Numbered from the stretch's first letter, positions 9,194 to 19,284 are shown. The stretch: 64,000 bases of DNA from Solirubrobacterales bacterium (GCA_020438355.1 JAGQUT010000004.1:1-64000), one strand, 5' to 3'. Notes: a model not told the origin generated them from the sequence alone. Program-made: numbers and translations.

Positions 9194-11550
9194 GCAAGAG
9201 GCGAGTCCACGAAATTGCCAAGGAAGCCGGCGTAACCAGCAAAGAGCTGCTCGCCGCACTTCAGGCTGCCGGCATCGAAGTCAAGGCCGCTGCCTCGAAC
9301 GTCGAGGAGGCTGACGCGAAGAAGGTTCTGGCCGGTCTGGGCAAAGCCGAGGCGAAGCCGGCCGCGAAGCCCAAGGCCGCTCCGAAGCCGGCCGCGAAGG
9401 CAGAACCAAAGCCATCTGCGAAGCCGAAGGCGGCCCCCAGGGCCGAGGCCAAGCCTGCTGCCAAGGCCGAGCCCGCCGCAGCACCCAAGGCCGAGGCAAA
9501 GCCAGCCGCGAAGCAGCCTGCCCAGAAGACTTCCCAGGCATCAAAGAAGCCTGTTCGGACCGATGCCGACGGTTCCGCCACAGGCGGGGCCGCACCAGCA
9601 TCTGGTGGAAGCGCTGCTGGTTCAGGCGCGGCCGGCAAGAAGCGCCGGCGGGTCGTGATCGACTCCCAGGCCTCCCGGCGCGAGCAGGGCGGGGGACCGC
9701 CCCCGCAGCGTCCGCCCAGACGCCGCGGTGGACGCCGCCGACGCCCGCTGCTCGAAGAGCCGGAGCCCGTCCAGGCTGATCCGGCCGAGCCGCAGGCAAC
9801 CCGGGTCAACAGCGGAGTCACTGTCCGCGACCTGGCAGAGCTGCTCGACCTCAGCGCCGCGGACCTGATCAAGAAGCTGATGACGATGGGCGAGATGGCG
9901 ACGCTCACCCAGACCCTGACCGACGATTCGGTCAAGGCGATCGCCGACGAATACGACCGCAAGATCGAGATCGTCTCCGCCGCCGAAGAAGAAGTAGCTG
10001 CGCCCGAGTTCGAGGACTCTGACGAGGAACTCGTGGACCGCCCGCCGGTCGTCACGATCATGGGGCACGTCGACCACGGCAAGACCTCGCTGCTCGACGC
10101 CATTCGTGAGACCGAAGTTGCCGCCGGGGAAGCAGGCGGAATCACCCAGCACATCGGCGCCTACCAGGTACACCACGACGACCACACGATCACCTTCCTG
10201 GACACCCCCGGTCACGAAGCATTCACCGCGATGCGTGCCCGCGGAGCCCAGGTGACCGATGTCGCCGTGATCGTCGTTGCCGCAGACGACGGGGTCATGC
10301 CCCAGACCCGTGAGGCAATCGATCACGCCCGTGCCGCTGACGTTCCGATCCTCATTGCCGTCAACAAGATCGACAAGGAAGGAGCGAATCCGGACCGGAT
10401 CCGTACCGACCTCGCCGCCGACGGGCTCAACCCCGAGGAATGGGGCGGAGACACGATCTACTGCAACGTTTCCGCGAAGACCCACGACGGTCTCGACAAC
10501 CTGCTCGACATGATCATTCTGGTCACCGAGCTGGAAGAACTGGCAGCCAATCCCGATGCGCCCGCTTCAGGGTCGGTCATCGAATCGAAGCTCGACCCGG
10601 GACGGGGTCCCGTGGTCAGCGTCCTGGTCAACCGGGGAACACTTCGGGTTGGCGACTCTGTTGTCGCCGGAGCGGTCTGGGGCAAGGTGCGCGCAATGCA
10701 CGACTACCTCGGAGCGAAGGTCGAAGAGGCGACGCCGGGAATGCCGGTCGAAGTCCTCGGGTTCGACGGTGTCTGCGAAGCCGGTGAGTTCGTCACGGTG
10801 GTCGAGAACGACCGCCGCGCACGGCAGATGGCCCAGGAGAGACTCAACCGCCTCAAGGCGGAGACGATCGCCCGCCGCTCGGCCCGCAAGGTAACCCTCG
10901 AGGAGATCTTCGCCCGCGCCCAGACCGGCGACCTGAAGGAACTCAACATCGTGCTCAAGAGCGATGTGGCGGGTTCGCTGGAAGCACTCCAGGACGAGAT
11001 CGCCAAGGTCCCCCAGGAACAGGTCGCGATCAACATCATCCGCGCCCAGACAGGCGGGATCTCGGAGTCGGACGTGATGCTCGCTTCCGCGTCGAACGCG
11101 ATCATCATTGGCTTCAACGTCAGGCCCCTGGCCGACGCCCGCAGGGCTGCCCAGGCCGAAGGCGTCGACATACGGACCTACTCGGTCATCTACAAGATCA
11201 CCGAGGATCTCCGGGCCGCGATGGAGGGCATGCTCGACACCGTCGAAGTCGAAGACTCGATCGGTGAAGCTGAAGTCAAGGAAGTCTTCAAGGCATCGAA
11301 GGTCGGCAGGATCGCCGGATGTGTCGTCACCGAAGGGAAAGTCCAGAGGGACGCCTCGGTGCGCCTCGTCAGGGAAGGGACGGTCATCTGGACCGGGCAG
11401 CTGGATTCGCTGCGCCGCTTCAAGGACGCCGTCCAGACTGTCGAAGAGGGACAGGACTGCGGCATCGTCCTGGACGGGTACGCCGACGTGAAGGTTGGCG
11501 ACGTGCTCGAATTCTTCTCGACCCGCCAGGTCGAACAGACCCTGAACTAG
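9190..11550 (+). CDS. infB: Translation initiation factor IF-2
   Basis: GTPase that brings initiator tRNA to the 30S subunit. 786 residues from the GTG that overlaps nusA. Domains: N-terminal IF2_N helix ([18 protein letters not shown]), a long Ala/Lys/Pro-rich linker to about residue 140, an Arg-rich patch, a second IF2_N-like segment ([20 protein letters not shown]), then the G domain with [11 protein letters not shown] (about 295), DTPGHEAF and NKIDKEG, and domains II-IV. The usual small genes between nusA and infB (ylxR, ylxQ) are absent. The lengthened linker resembles other high-GC actinobacteria. Confidence 0.96.
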
Positions 11551-11562
11551 GGCGGAGCCGGT

Positions 11563-11925
11563 ATGTCCAAGGCGCGGATGCGCAGGGTGAATGAAGTCTT
11601 ACGTCAGGTGATCTCTGACGCGATCACCAACGATCTGAGCGATCCTCGACTCGAGATGGCCACGGTGACTTCGGTTGACACCACGCCCGACCTGCGGCAT
11701 GCGAAGGTCTACTTCACAGTTCTCGGTGACGAGCAGGCGAAGCAGGATGCCCTGAAGGGCCTCAAGCGGGCGCATAGCGTCCTGCAGGGAAAGGTTGCGG
11801 CCGAGACGCGGATGAAACACACACCGGCACTCGTTTTTGAGTACGACGATTCGATCGAGTCCGGGATGCGGATCGACGCTCTCCTCGCCGAAGGCGAAGC
11901 CGCCGGGCAGGGAGAAAGCGAGTGA
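11563..11925 (+). CDS. rbfA: 30S ribosome-binding factor RbfA
   Basis: KH-fold factor needed for late 30S maturation and cold adaptation. 120 residues, with the conserved start (ARMRRVNEVLRQVISDAI), the strand SDPRLEMATVTSVDTTPDLRH, and the terminal KHTPALVFEYDDSIESG. It begins 12 bases after infB and overlaps the next gene by four bases, keeping the infB-rbfA-(DHH)-truB order common in Gram-positive genomes. Confidence 0.94.
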   Translation: MSKARMRRVNEVLRQVISDAITNDLSDPRLEMATVTSVDTTPDLRHAKVYFTVLGDEQAKQDALKGLKRAHSVLQGKVAAETRMKHTPALVFEYDDSIESGMRIDALLAEGEAAGQGESE

Positions 11926-12938
11926 ACGCCGCGGCAGCAAGCCAGCTAGTGGTCAAGGGTGACCTCGACCAGATTGCCGGCCTCGTCAGGGAGGAACAGA
12001 AGTTCCTTCTGACCACCCATGAGGGGCCCGATGGCGACGCGCTCGGCTCCCTGCTCGGGATGCATCACCTGCTCGAGTCGCTGGGCAAGGACTCGGTCAT
12101 GTTCCTCGCGGCCAAGGAGTTCCCGCTGCCGATCGAGTACCGCCACCTGCCGCTGGAGGGCGTGTTCCACGAGCCCCCAGCCGACATCAGTGACCGGGTG
12201 GTCATCTTCCTCGATTGCGGCAACATTGACCGGATGCCGGTCGACTTCCTTCGGGACGGCGGCAAGCTTGTCGTGAACATCGACCATCACCACGACAACA
12301 CGGAGTTCGGTGACCTCAACTTCGTCGATGCCGGACGCTCCTGTACAGCCGAGATTGTCTACGAGCTCGCGATATTGCTTGACGTGAAGGTGAGTCCGGC
12401 GATGGCCAGGGCCCTTTACATCGGCATCGTCACTGACACCGGCAAGTTCATGTATGACGCGACCAACGCGACAACCCACCGCATCGCAGCCGACCTGATC
12501 GAGGCCGGCGTGGACGTCGATGACGTGAACCGGAGGCTCTACGAGAGCGTTCCGATCGAGAAGCTCAGGCTGCTCAGCCGGGCGCTCGACAATCTGGAGC
12601 TTCACTGCAGCGGGCAACTGATCATCAGCTACATCACCGAGAAGGACTACAGCGAGACAGGCGCCGGCGAGGAGATGACCGAAGGGATCATCGACAACCT
12701 GCGCGCTGTTGACGGCATCAGGGTGGCGGCTGTGGTCCGCGACCAGGTCAGTCGAGGGCATTCAGCCAGGAAGATCAGCCTCAGGGCAGGTGACGATCAC
12801 ACTGACGTTTCTGTCCTCGCCCGCAAGTTCGGAGGTGGAGGTCACGTCCGCGCGGCGGGCTGCTCGACCGAGATGCCTTTCCCGGAGATCGTCTCCGAGC
12901 TTTGCGCGGGCCTCGATGCCCAGCCCCTTCCGGACTGA
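11922..12938 (+). CDS. nrnA: DHH/DHHA1 phosphoesterase, NrnA-type oligoribonuclease
   Basis: Family of metal-dependent enzymes that degrade nanoRNA and pAp, sometimes cyclic-dinucleotide products. 338 residues from a GTG overlapping rbfA (GTGA). Metal motifs are HEGPDGDALGS (about 33-43), FLDCGN (about 95), the DHH motif within NIDHHHDN, and TDTGKFMYD. The C-terminal DHHA1 domain ends with KFGGGGHVRAAG. The position between rbfA and truB is typical for this family. A c-di-AMP phosphodiesterase activity (pGpG or pApA turnover) is possible given the c-di-AMP riboswitch elsewhere in this window, but that is inference. Confidence 0.88.
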   Translation: MNAAAASQLVVKGDLDQIAGLVREEQKFLLTTHEGPDGDALGSLLGMHHLLESLGKDSVMFLAAKEFPLPIEYRHLPLEGVFHEPPADISDRVVIFLDCGNIDRMPVDFLRDGGKLVVNIDHHHDNTEFGDLNFVDAGRSCTAEIVYELAILLDVKVSPAMARALYIGIVTDTGKFMYDATNATTHRIAADLIEAGVDVDDVNRRLYESVPIEKLRLLSRALDNLELHCSGQLIISYITEKDYSETGAGEEMTEGIIDNLRAVDGIRVAAVVRDQVSRGHSARKISLRAGDDHTDVSVLARKFGGGGHVRAAGCSTEMPFPEIVSELCAGLDAQPLPD

Positions 12939-12948
12939 GCGAGGTCCC

Positions 12949-13818
12949 GTGTCCGGAGCATCCGGAACAGGGACCGGGGAGCCTCGCGACGGCATCCTCA
13001 TCGTGGACAAACCGGCCGGTGTGACCTCGCATGACGTGGTTGCGAAAGTAAGGCGCGAAAAGGGAGGGAAGGTAGGCCACGCCGGGACCCTCGATCCCTT
13101 TGCGACCGGGCTTCTCACCGTTCTGCTGGGTCGTGCGACGCGCCTTCAGCGCTATCTGCTGGACCTTCCGAAGACCTATCTCGCGACGGCACGTCTCGGC
13201 TGGACGTCCACAACCGGCGACCCCGACGGGGAACTGGAGGAGACCGGAAACCTGCCCGACTTGCTTGCGTTGCCGACGGGAAAGATCGAACAGATGGTGC
13301 CGATGACTTCGGCGGTCAAGGTCGACGGCGAGCGGCTGTACAAACGGGCTCACCGCGGCGAATCGAGTGAGGACCGGCCAGTCCGCGAAGTCGAGATCTA
13401 CCGGGCCGATCTGATTTCGGCGCCGGGAGGAGAACCGGCCATTGGCCAGGAAGTCGTGTTCGAGGTCGAGGTCAGCTCCGGCACCTACGTGAGGACCCTG
13501 ATCGAAACCCTGGGCGATGCCTACTGCAGTGCGCTTCGACGCACCGCCGTCGGGCCGATCGGAATTTCCCGGGCGGGCCAGGTGCTCAGCCCCATGGAGG
13601 CCCTCTCTTTCCTGCCTGTGGTCGAGATCGACGAGTCCCAGGCACGGGCGGTCGGGTACGGGCAGAAGCTCCCTGCGGGGTCCGTCGAGTTGCCAGCCGA
13701 CGTTCAGGGTGACCCGTCGGGAAGTTTCCGGCTGGTCCACGCGGATAACCTGATTGCCGTGGCTCGTCTGAGTGAAGAGACCGTCCGCTCCGAAGTAGTG
13801 CTGGAGCCAGCCTCGTGA
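12949..13818 (+). CDS. truB: tRNA pseudouridine-55 synthase
   Basis: Converts U55 of the tRNA T-loop to pseudouridine. I take the GTG at 12949, eleven bases after the previous stop and preceded by GAGG, giving 289 residues; an in-frame ATG at 12916 lies inside nrnA. Catalytic motif GHAGTLDPFATGLL contains the nucleophile Asp49; KTYLATARLGWTSTTGD, VPMTSAVKVDGERLY and SSGTYVRTL are also typical. A C-terminal PUA-like region follows. It overlaps ribF by four bases, the common truB-ribF pairing. Confidence 0.94.
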   Translation: MSGASGTGTGEPRDGILIVDKPAGVTSHDVVAKVRREKGGKVGHAGTLDPFATGLLTVLLGRATRLQRYLLDLPKTYLATARLGWTSTTGDPDGELEETGNLPDLLALPTGKIEQMVPMTSAVKVDGERLYKRAHRGESSEDRPVREVEIYRADLISAPGGEPAIGQEVVFEVEVSSGTYVRTLIETLGDAYCSALRRTAVGPIGISRAGQVLSPMEALSFLPVVEIDESQARAVGYGQKLPAGSVELPADVQGDPSGSFRLVHADNLIAVARLSEETVRSEVVLEPAS

Positions 13819-14699
13819 TCAAGGTCACGCCGCTTTCCGAAGCTGAGTTCCGGCCCCGGAAGATCGCGATCGGGACTTTCGATGGCGTTCACGTAGGCCA
13901 TCGGGCTGTGATCAAGGGCGCCGACACCGTGCTCACATTCGAGCCGCATCCGCTCGAGGTACTTCACCCGGCAGCCGCTCCGAAGCTGCTGATGCCCTTT
14001 GACGTGAAGCGCGACGTGCTTGACGGACTCGGGATCGAGGAAATGATCGTCATCGAGTTCGACGAGTCCTTCACGAAGATCACCGCCGAGCAGTTCATAG
14101 AGGAGATCCTGATCGCCCGGCTGGGCGCCGAGGAAGTCTCGGTGGGTGACAACTTCCGCTTCGGCCAGCAGGCCAGAGGAACCCCCGAGATGCTGGGGTC
14201 CCGGCCCGAGTTCAAGACCAGAGTCGAGCCGCTTGTCGAGGTGGAAGGCGAGGCAGTCTCCTCGACGCGGATCCGGGCGCTGGTTGCGGCCGGTGATGTG
14301 GAGATGGCGCGCCGGTGCCTTGGGGTGCCCTTCATGATCGAAGGCGAGGTTGTGACAGGTGATCAAAGGGGACGCGAACTTGGCTTCCCTACTGCGAATA
14401 TCGTGCCTGACGACCGTCTGGCCATTCCCGGACACGGCGTCTATGCCGCCTTCGCCGATGGGCTGCCGGCGGCTGTGAACATCGGCGTCAGGCCCACTTT
14501 CGACACCGGTCGCGGTGTACTGATCGAGACCTACATTCTCGACGAGGATGTAGATCTCTACGGCCGGATCCTGCGGGTCGCCTTCGTCGAGCGCCTGCGT
14601 GGCGAGAAACGGTTCGATTCGGTTGACGACCTGATCGAGGCGATGAAGCAGGATGTAGAGAAGACCAGAGCCGTCTGTGCTAGCTTCCATCGGCCGTGA
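13815..14699 (+). CDS. ribF: Bifunctional riboflavin kinase / FAD synthetase
   Basis: Makes FMN and then FAD from riboflavin. 294 residues from a GTG overlapping truB (GTGA). The N-terminal FAD synthetase domain has IGTFDGVHVGHRAVI and FEPHPLEVL, with SSTRIRALVAAGDVEMA near residue 155; the C-terminal riboflavin kinase domain has GDQRGRELGFPTANI and VNIGVRPTF. The N-terminal domain looks short between the HxGH-type motif and the FEPHP segment compared with family members I know (a helix appears trimmed), but all motifs are present. Confidence 0.93.
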   Translation: MIKVTPLSEAEFRPRKIAIGTFDGVHVGHRAVIKGADTVLTFEPHPLEVLHPAAAPKLLMPFDVKRDVLDGLGIEEMIVIEFDESFTKITAEQFIEEILIARLGAEEVSVGDNFRFGQQARGTPEMLGSRPEFKTRVEPLVEVEGEAVSSTRIRALVAAGDVEMARRCLGVPFMIEGEVVTGDQRGRELGFPTANIVPDDRLAIPGHGVYAAFADGLPAAVNIGVRPTFDTGRGVLIETYILDEDVDLYGRILRVAFVERLRGEKRFDSVDDLIEAMKQDVEKTRAVCASFHRP

Positions 14700-14742
14700 A
14701 CGGGTCCGCCCGTGACCCGAAACCAAGGATTTTGAAGAAGAA

Positions 14743-15012
14743 ATGACACTGACCAAAGAAGACAAGGCCGAACTGATCAGCAAGTACGGCAAGTCCGAAG
14801 GCGACACCGGATCGACCGAGGTCCAGGTTGCCCTGCTGACCGAACGCATCAACGACCTCACCGGCCACCTGCGCGAGCACGGCAAGGATCATCACTCCCG
14901 CCGCGGCCTCCTGATGATGGTCGGCAAGCGTCGTCGGCTGCTCCGGTACCTCGAGCGGACCGACGTGGACCGCTACCGCGCCCTCGTCGCCGACCTCGGC
15001 CTCCGCCATTGA
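14743..15012 (+). CDS. rpsO: 30S ribosomal protein S15
   Basis: Primary 16S rRNA-binding protein of the small subunit. 89 residues, the normal length, with [40 protein letters not shown] and the C-terminal [13 protein letters not shown] purine-rich GAAGAAGAA stretch precedes the ATG. It overlaps the peroxiredoxin gene by four bases, which is unusual because rpsO is normally followed directly by pnp; here pnp comes one gene later. Confidence 0.96.
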   Translation: MTLTKEDKAELISKYGKSEGDTGSTEVQVALLTERINDLTGHLREHGKDHHSRRGLLMMVGKRRRLLRYLERTDVDRYRALVADLGLRH

Positions 15013-15461
15013 TCGAGGTCGGAGCCAAGGCTCCCGACTTCACCCTGCCTGACCACGCCGGTCAGGAGATCTCGCTGTCGGATTTCGCCGGCAAGAGGGT
15101 GCTGCTCGCGTTCTACCCCCTGGACTTCAGCCCGGTCTGCTCGGACCAGCTGGCGCTTTACAAGGACATTCAGTCCGACCTCGACGAGGCAGGGGTCACC
15201 CTGGTCGGAATCAGCGTCGATTCCGCTTTCGCCCACAAGGCTTTCCGGGACCACCTCGGCATCGAGACCTCGCTGCTGGCCGACTTCGAGCCAAAGGGAG
15301 CAGTCGCCGAAGCCTATGGTGCCTACCTCGGCCAGGCAGGCCACTCAAACCGCTCGCTGGTCCTGATCGGACCCGACGGCACCGTCGAATGGGTTCACGA
15401 GACGGAAACCCCGCTCGACATCCCGCCGCCCGACGTAATCGTCGAAGCCATCAAGGCTTAG
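15009..15461 (+). CDS. One-Cys peroxiredoxin (AhpE/Bcp-like)
   Basis: Thiol peroxidase of the AhpC/TSA superfamily. 150 residues starting at a TTG that overlaps the rpsO stop. The peroxidatic Cys is Cys44 in [15 protein letters not shown]; it is the only cysteine in the protein, so no intramolecular resolving Cys exists and an external thiol must reduce it. The N-terminal [15 protein letters not shown] and the segment [14 protein letters not shown] are standard. The size and single Cys resemble mycobacterial AhpE more than classical two-Cys Bcp. Confidence 0.87.
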   Translation: MIEVGAKAPDFTLPDHAGQEISLSDFAGKRVLLAFYPLDFSPVCSDQLALYKDIQSDLDEAGVTLVGISVDSAFAHKAFRDHLGIETSLLADFEPKGAVAEAYGAYLGQAGHSNRSLVLIGPDGTVEWVHETETPLDIPPPDVIVEAIKA

Positions 15462-15564
15462 ACGCATTCGCGACAGCCTCCGCCGTCGCTCCCGTCTCGA
15501 CCCGCCACTTCCTGAAGTTTCAAGGATGAATGGGTAGGGGACCTATCGGGCTCGTCCCGTAGAA

Positions 15565-15650
15565 GGCGGAGCCGGCCCATCCACTGCTTTCTTCTGTGGG
15601 CCGACGGGTGTGGTCCGGAGGCGGATCGAAGCTCGCCGACTTGCAGGTCC
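15565..15650 (-). ncRNA. Dispersed structured element, copy A
   Basis: Read on the minus strand it has GTCGG, a short variable stem ending CCGCCTCC, then the hairpin GTCGGCCCA (15597-15605) with TGGGCCGGC (15571-15579) and a 17-nt loop. The second base pair is a U-G wobble only if the RNA is the minus strand. Clear homologues lie at 24144-24230 and 30931-31010. It sits between the peroxiredoxin and pnp. It may be a small RNA, a protein-binding site or a REP-like repeat. Strand assignment is an inference. Confidence 0.55.
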
Positions 15651-15699
15651 CCGGGCCTGTACCCTTGTGGGGATAAGGGAACGACAGTTCTAAACAGAT

Positions 15700-15723
15700 G
15701 GCCGCCAACCGGGCGGCCGGAGG
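15700..15723 (+). promoter_or_regulatory. pnp leader hairpin and ribosome site
   Basis: GGCCGCC (15700-15706) and GGCGGCC (15712-15718) form a perfect seven-pair hairpin that abuts GGAGG (15719-15723). The GGAGG lies 16 bases before the ATG at 15740, further than normal, but AGGAA/TTCCT pairing could bring them closer. A hairpin in this place fits autoregulation of PNPase through its leader, known in E. coli; here it is inference. Confidence 0.4.
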
Positions 15724-15739
15724 AAAAAGAAATATTCCT

Positions 15740-17980
15740 ATGAGCATTTTCGAAACGACTCGCGTCGAGACGCGGGTCGGCGACGCCGACATCTCCTTCG
15801 AGACCGGCAAACTCGCCAAGCAGGCCAGCGGTTCCGTTGTAGTTCGAAGCGGCGACACGATGGTCCTCTCTACCGCCACGATGGGCGGTCTTCGCGACGT
15901 TGACTTCCTGCCCCTGACCGTCGACGTCGAGGAGCGCATGTACGCCGCGGGCAAGATCCCCGGCTCGTTCTTCCGTCGCGAGGGTCGCGCCGGCGAGAAG
16001 GCAACCCTGACCGCCCGCATGATCGACCGTCCGATCCGTCCGCTCTTCCCCAAGGGCTGGCACTACGAGACTCAGCTCGTCACCATCCCGATGTCGGTTG
16101 ACCAGGAGCACCCCTACGACATCCTCGCCATGAACGGCGCATCCGCCGCCCTGGCGATCTCCGAAATTCCGGTCGCCAAGCATGTCGGTGCGGTCCGCAT
16201 CGGCAAGCTCGACGGTGATTTCGTGATCAACCCCAACGAGGAAGATCACGAGGCCCTCGACCTCGACCTGATCGTCGCCGGTACCGACGAAGCCATTCTG
16301 ATGGTCGAAGCCGGAGCCAACGGCGTCACCGAGGCAGACATCCTCGACGCCCTTGACATCGCCCACGGCGAGATCAAAAAGATCACCCAGACCATCGAGG
16401 AACTCCGCCAGAAGGTTGGCAAGGAGAAGCTGGTCATCGAGGAGCCGACCATCGACGAGGGTCTCCTCGCCGACATCCGCAGCTCTCACGGCCAGGCCCT
16501 GGTCGACGCGATTGCGACCGAAGGCAAGCTCGAACGCTACGAAGCGATCGACAAGGTCAAGGAAGCCGTCGTCGAGCAGTACTCGGCCGGCATCGCCGAC
16601 GAGTTCGAGGCCGAAGCCCGCAAGTCAGAGGTTTCCAAGGCATTCGACGCCATCGAGAAGGACACCATCCGCAAGGCGATCGCCGTCGACAAGAAGCGCC
16701 CCGACGGCCGCGCCCAGGACGAGATCCGTCCGATCGAGTGCGAGGTCGACATCTCACCGCGCGTCCACGGTTCAGCCCTGTTCACCCGTGGTGAGACCCA
16801 GGTCCTCGGCAACGTATCGCTGGGTACCACCCGCATGGACATGCGGGTCGACGGTCTCGGTCTGGAAACGACCAAGACCTTCTGGCACCACTACAACTTC
16901 CCGCCGTTCTCGGTGGGCGAGGCCGGCTTCATGCGCGGCCCGAAGCGCCGCGACATCGGTCACGGTGCCCTCGCCGAACGCGCCCTCGCGCCGTCGGTCC
17001 CGGATCAGGAGGAGTTCCCCTACGTGATCCGCGCCGTCTCGGAAACTCTCGAATCAAATGGTTCGTCCTCGATGGGCTCCGTCTGCGCCTCCTCGATGGC
17101 CATGCAGGCTGCCGGCATCCCGGTCAACGCACCGGTCGCAGGTGTCGCCATGGGTCTGATCAAGGAAGGCGACGACTACATCGTCCTGACCGACATCGCC
17201 GGTGTGGAAGACCACCTCGGTGACATGGACTTCAAGGTCGCCGGTACCGCGGATGGCATCAACGCCCTCCAGATGGACATCAAGATCACCGGAGTCACCT
17301 TCGAGATCCTGACCGACGCCCTCGAGCAGGCCCGCAAGGGACGCCTCTTCATCCTCGGCAAGATGGCCGAAGCGATTGACGGCCCCCGCGAGCAGCTCTC
17401 ACCGCATGCTCCGCGCATCGAGTCGATCAAGATCGACCAGGAGAAGATCGGCGCGGTCATCGGCAAGGGTGGCGAGACCATCCGCGGACTCTGTGAGGAG
17501 TTCGAAGCCGAGATCGACGTCGAGGACGACGGCACGATCCGCATTTACGCCCCGACCGGAACCCAGGTCGAGGATGCGGTCGCCCGTATCCAGTCGATGA
17601 CCAAGGAAGCCGAAGTGGGCGACCGGTACACCGGCGCCAAGGTTGTCAAGACGACCACCTTCGGAGCCTTCGTCGAACTGACCAAGGGAACCGACGGTCT
17701 GCTCCACATCTCGAACGTCAAGCCCGGTGGCCGGGTCGAGACGGTCGAAGAGGTCCTCGAGCAGGGCCAGGAGATCGACGTCACCGTCGCTGAAGTCGAC
17801 CGTGAGCGTGGCCGTATCGGCCTGCGCATGACTGACGACCCGGCGATCGCGGGCAAGAGCCCCGAGGAGATCGCCGCGCTTTCCGCCAACGGCGGAGGCG
17901 GAGGTGGCGGCGGGCGCCGTGGAGGCGACCGCGAAGGCGGACGCCGCCGTCGTGACCGTGGTGACCGGGACCGCCGATAG
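15740..17980 (+). CDS. pnp: Polyribonucleotide nucleotidyltransferase (PNPase)
   Basis: Phosphorolytic 3'-5' exoribonuclease of RNA turnover. Start chosen at ATG 15740 (MSIFETTRVETRVGD); an ATG at 15698 falls inside a leader hairpin. 746 residues: first RNase PH domain with GKIPGSFFRREGRAGEKATL, helical linker, second RNase PH domain (RPDGRAQDEIRPIECEVD, SNGSSSMGSVCASS), KH domain with GAVIGKGGETIRGL (about 572), S1 domain (GDRYTGAKVVKTTTFGAFVE), and a Gly-then-Arg/Asp-rich tail. All core parts are intact. Confidence 0.96.
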   Translation: MSIFETTRVETRVGDADISFETGKLAKQASGSVVVRSGDTMVLSTATMGGLRDVDFLPLTVDVEERMYAAGKIPGSFFRREGRAGEKATLTARMIDRPIRPLFPKGWHYETQLVTIPMSVDQEHPYDILAMNGASAALAISEIPVAKHVGAVRIGKLDGDFVINPNEEDHEALDLDLIVAGTDEAILMVEAGANGVTEADILDALDIAHGEIKKITQTIEELRQKVGKEKLVIEEPTIDEGLLADIRSSHGQALVDAIATEGKLERYEAIDKVKEAVVEQYSAGIADEFEAEARKSEVSKAFDAIEKDTIRKAIAVDKKRPDGRAQDEIRPIECEVDISPRVHGSALFTRGETQVLGNVSLGTTRMDMRVDGLGLETTKTFWHHYNFPPFSVGEAGFMRGPKRRDIGHGALAERALAPSVPDQEEFPYVIRAVSETLESNGSSSMGSVCASSMAMQAAGIPVNAPVAGVAMGLIKEGDDYIVLTDIAGVEDHLGDMDFKVAGTADGINALQMDIKITGVTFEILTDALEQARKGRLFILGKMAEAIDGPREQLSPHAPRIESIKIDQEKIGAVIGKGGETIRGLCEEFEAEIDVEDDGTIRIYAPTGTQVEDAVARIQSMTKEAEVGDRYTGAKVVKTTTFGAFVELTKGTDGLLHISNVKPGGRVETVEEVLEQGQEIDVTVAEVDRERGRIGLRMTDDPAIAGKSPEEIAALSANGGGGGGGGRRGGDREGGRRRRDRGDRDRR

Positions 17981-18006
17981 TCCGGCGAACCCAGGTTCTC
18001 GCATAA

Positions 18007-19284
18007 ATGAGCACTGAAGAACCGCGCCTGTCCGAGACCGCAGCCGGCGTCCGGGTGATCACCGAGGAAGTTCCCTCGGTGCGCTCGGTCGCCCTCGGCC
18101 TCTGGGTCAGGACAGGTTCACGTGACGAAACCCTCGCCCAGGCGGGGGTTTCGCACTTTCTGGAGCACCTTCTCTTCAAGGGCACCCCGAATTACTCGGC
18201 AATCGAGATCTCGGAGCGCTTCGACGGACTTGGAGCCTCCTTCAACGCGGCCACCGGCAAGGAGACCACCCACCTCCACGCCCGGTTCCTCGACGAGCAC
18301 ACGCAGGACGTCTTTGACCTGCTGGGGGAGATGCTGCTCGAGTCGACCTTCCCCGACATCGATTCCGAGCGTGATGTCGTCCTGGAGGAGATCGCGATGT
18401 ACGAGGACGAGCCTTCGGACCGGGTCCACGACTATCTGGCGGATGCGATCTTCGGGGATACGCCACTCGGCAGGAGAATCCTCGGTCGATCCGAGGTGAT
18501 CTCCGGAATCCCGGTGCCTGACATCGCCGCCTACCACAGGGCCCGCTACTCGGCCGGAAACATCGTCGTCGCGGCCGCCGGCAACGTCGACCACGACGCG
18601 ATCCTCGCGATGGCCGAGAAGCTCGAACCGGACTCTGGCAGCGGCGAGGAAACCCTGGTTCCCCAGCAACCTTCGGACAAGGGCCGGCTCGAGTTCGCGA
18701 CCAAGGACACCGAGCAATACCACGTCTGTGTCGGTGCCCCGGGAATCAACCGCGCCGACGAGCGCCGGTTCGGCCTGGCGGTTCTGGACTCGATTCTGGG
18801 CGGCTCCAGCTCTTCCAGGCTCTTCATCGAGGTCCGTGAGAAGAGAGGCCTCGCTTACTCGGTCGGGACGTACTCGGAGCAGTTCACCGATACGGGCGTC
18901 GTCGCGACCTACGTGGGCACCCGTGAAGACAACGTCGAGGAGGCCTGCGAGGTAATCGGGACCGAGCTGAAGCGCATCCAGAGCGAGCCGGTTACGGTCG
19001 AGGAACTCGATCGGGCGAAAGAGCACGTGAAGGGCCGTCTGGTCCTTTCAGGCGAGTCGACCGCGGCCCGGATGGCCCGCATCGCCCGGGCCACGCTCCA
19101 TGACATTCCGCTTCTCAACCTTGACGAGATGCTGGCCAGGGTCGATGCTGTGACCGTGGATGACGTGTCCGAACTGGCGTCCGAGCTCTACGCGGAGGAG
19201 CGACTCTCAGCTGCTGCCGTCGGCCGTGACGAGGACCGTTTCCGGGCGGCAATCCAGCCGGTGAGCGAGGCCCTCGCAGCATGA
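18007..19284 (+). CDS. M16 family zinc metallopeptidase (PepR-like processing protease)
   Basis: Processing-peptidase-like metalloprotease. 425 residues. The inverted zinc motif HFLEH is at residues 50-54, and the distal acidic ligand lies in DVVLEEIAMYEDEPSD (about 122-137). The second half keeps the non-catalytic M16 domain, with the conserved FIEVREKRGLAYSV segment. Gene order pnp-M16-dapB is typical for actinobacteria and Firmicutes. ATGA overlap with dapB shows coupling. Natural substrate unknown. Confidence 0.9.
   Translation: MSTEEPRLSETAAGVRVITEEVPSVRSVALGLWVRTGSRDETLAQAGVSHFLEHLLFKGTPNYSAIEISERFDGLGASFNAATGKETTHLHARFLDEHTQDVFDLLGEMLLESTFPDIDSERDVVLEEIAMYEDEPSDRVHDYLADAIFGDTPLGRRILGRSEVISGIPVPDIAAYHRARYSAGNIVVAAAGNVDHDAILAMAEKLEPDSGSGEETLVPQQPSDKGRLEFATKDTEQYHVCVGAPGINRADERRFGLAVLDSILGGSSSSRLFIEVREKRGLAYSVGTYSEQFTDTGVVATYVGTREDNVEEACEVIGTELKRIQSEPVTVEELDRAKEHVKGRLVLSGESTAARMARIARATLHDIPLLNLDEMLARVDAVTVDDVSELASELYAEERLSAAAVGRDEDRFRAAIQPVSEALAA

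Noticed and set aside
9261-10485. Two long minus-strand frames opposite infB
   Set aside because: Low-complexity antisense of the Ala/Lys/Pro linker and of the G domain.
13704-14885. 393-codon minus-strand frame opposite truB/ribF/rpsO
   Set aside because: Runs across three clear genes on the other strand and has no domain.
15458-16489. 343-codon minus-strand frame overlapping the pnp leader and start
   Set aside because: Antisense of pnp; the non-coding part is the structured element, not coding.
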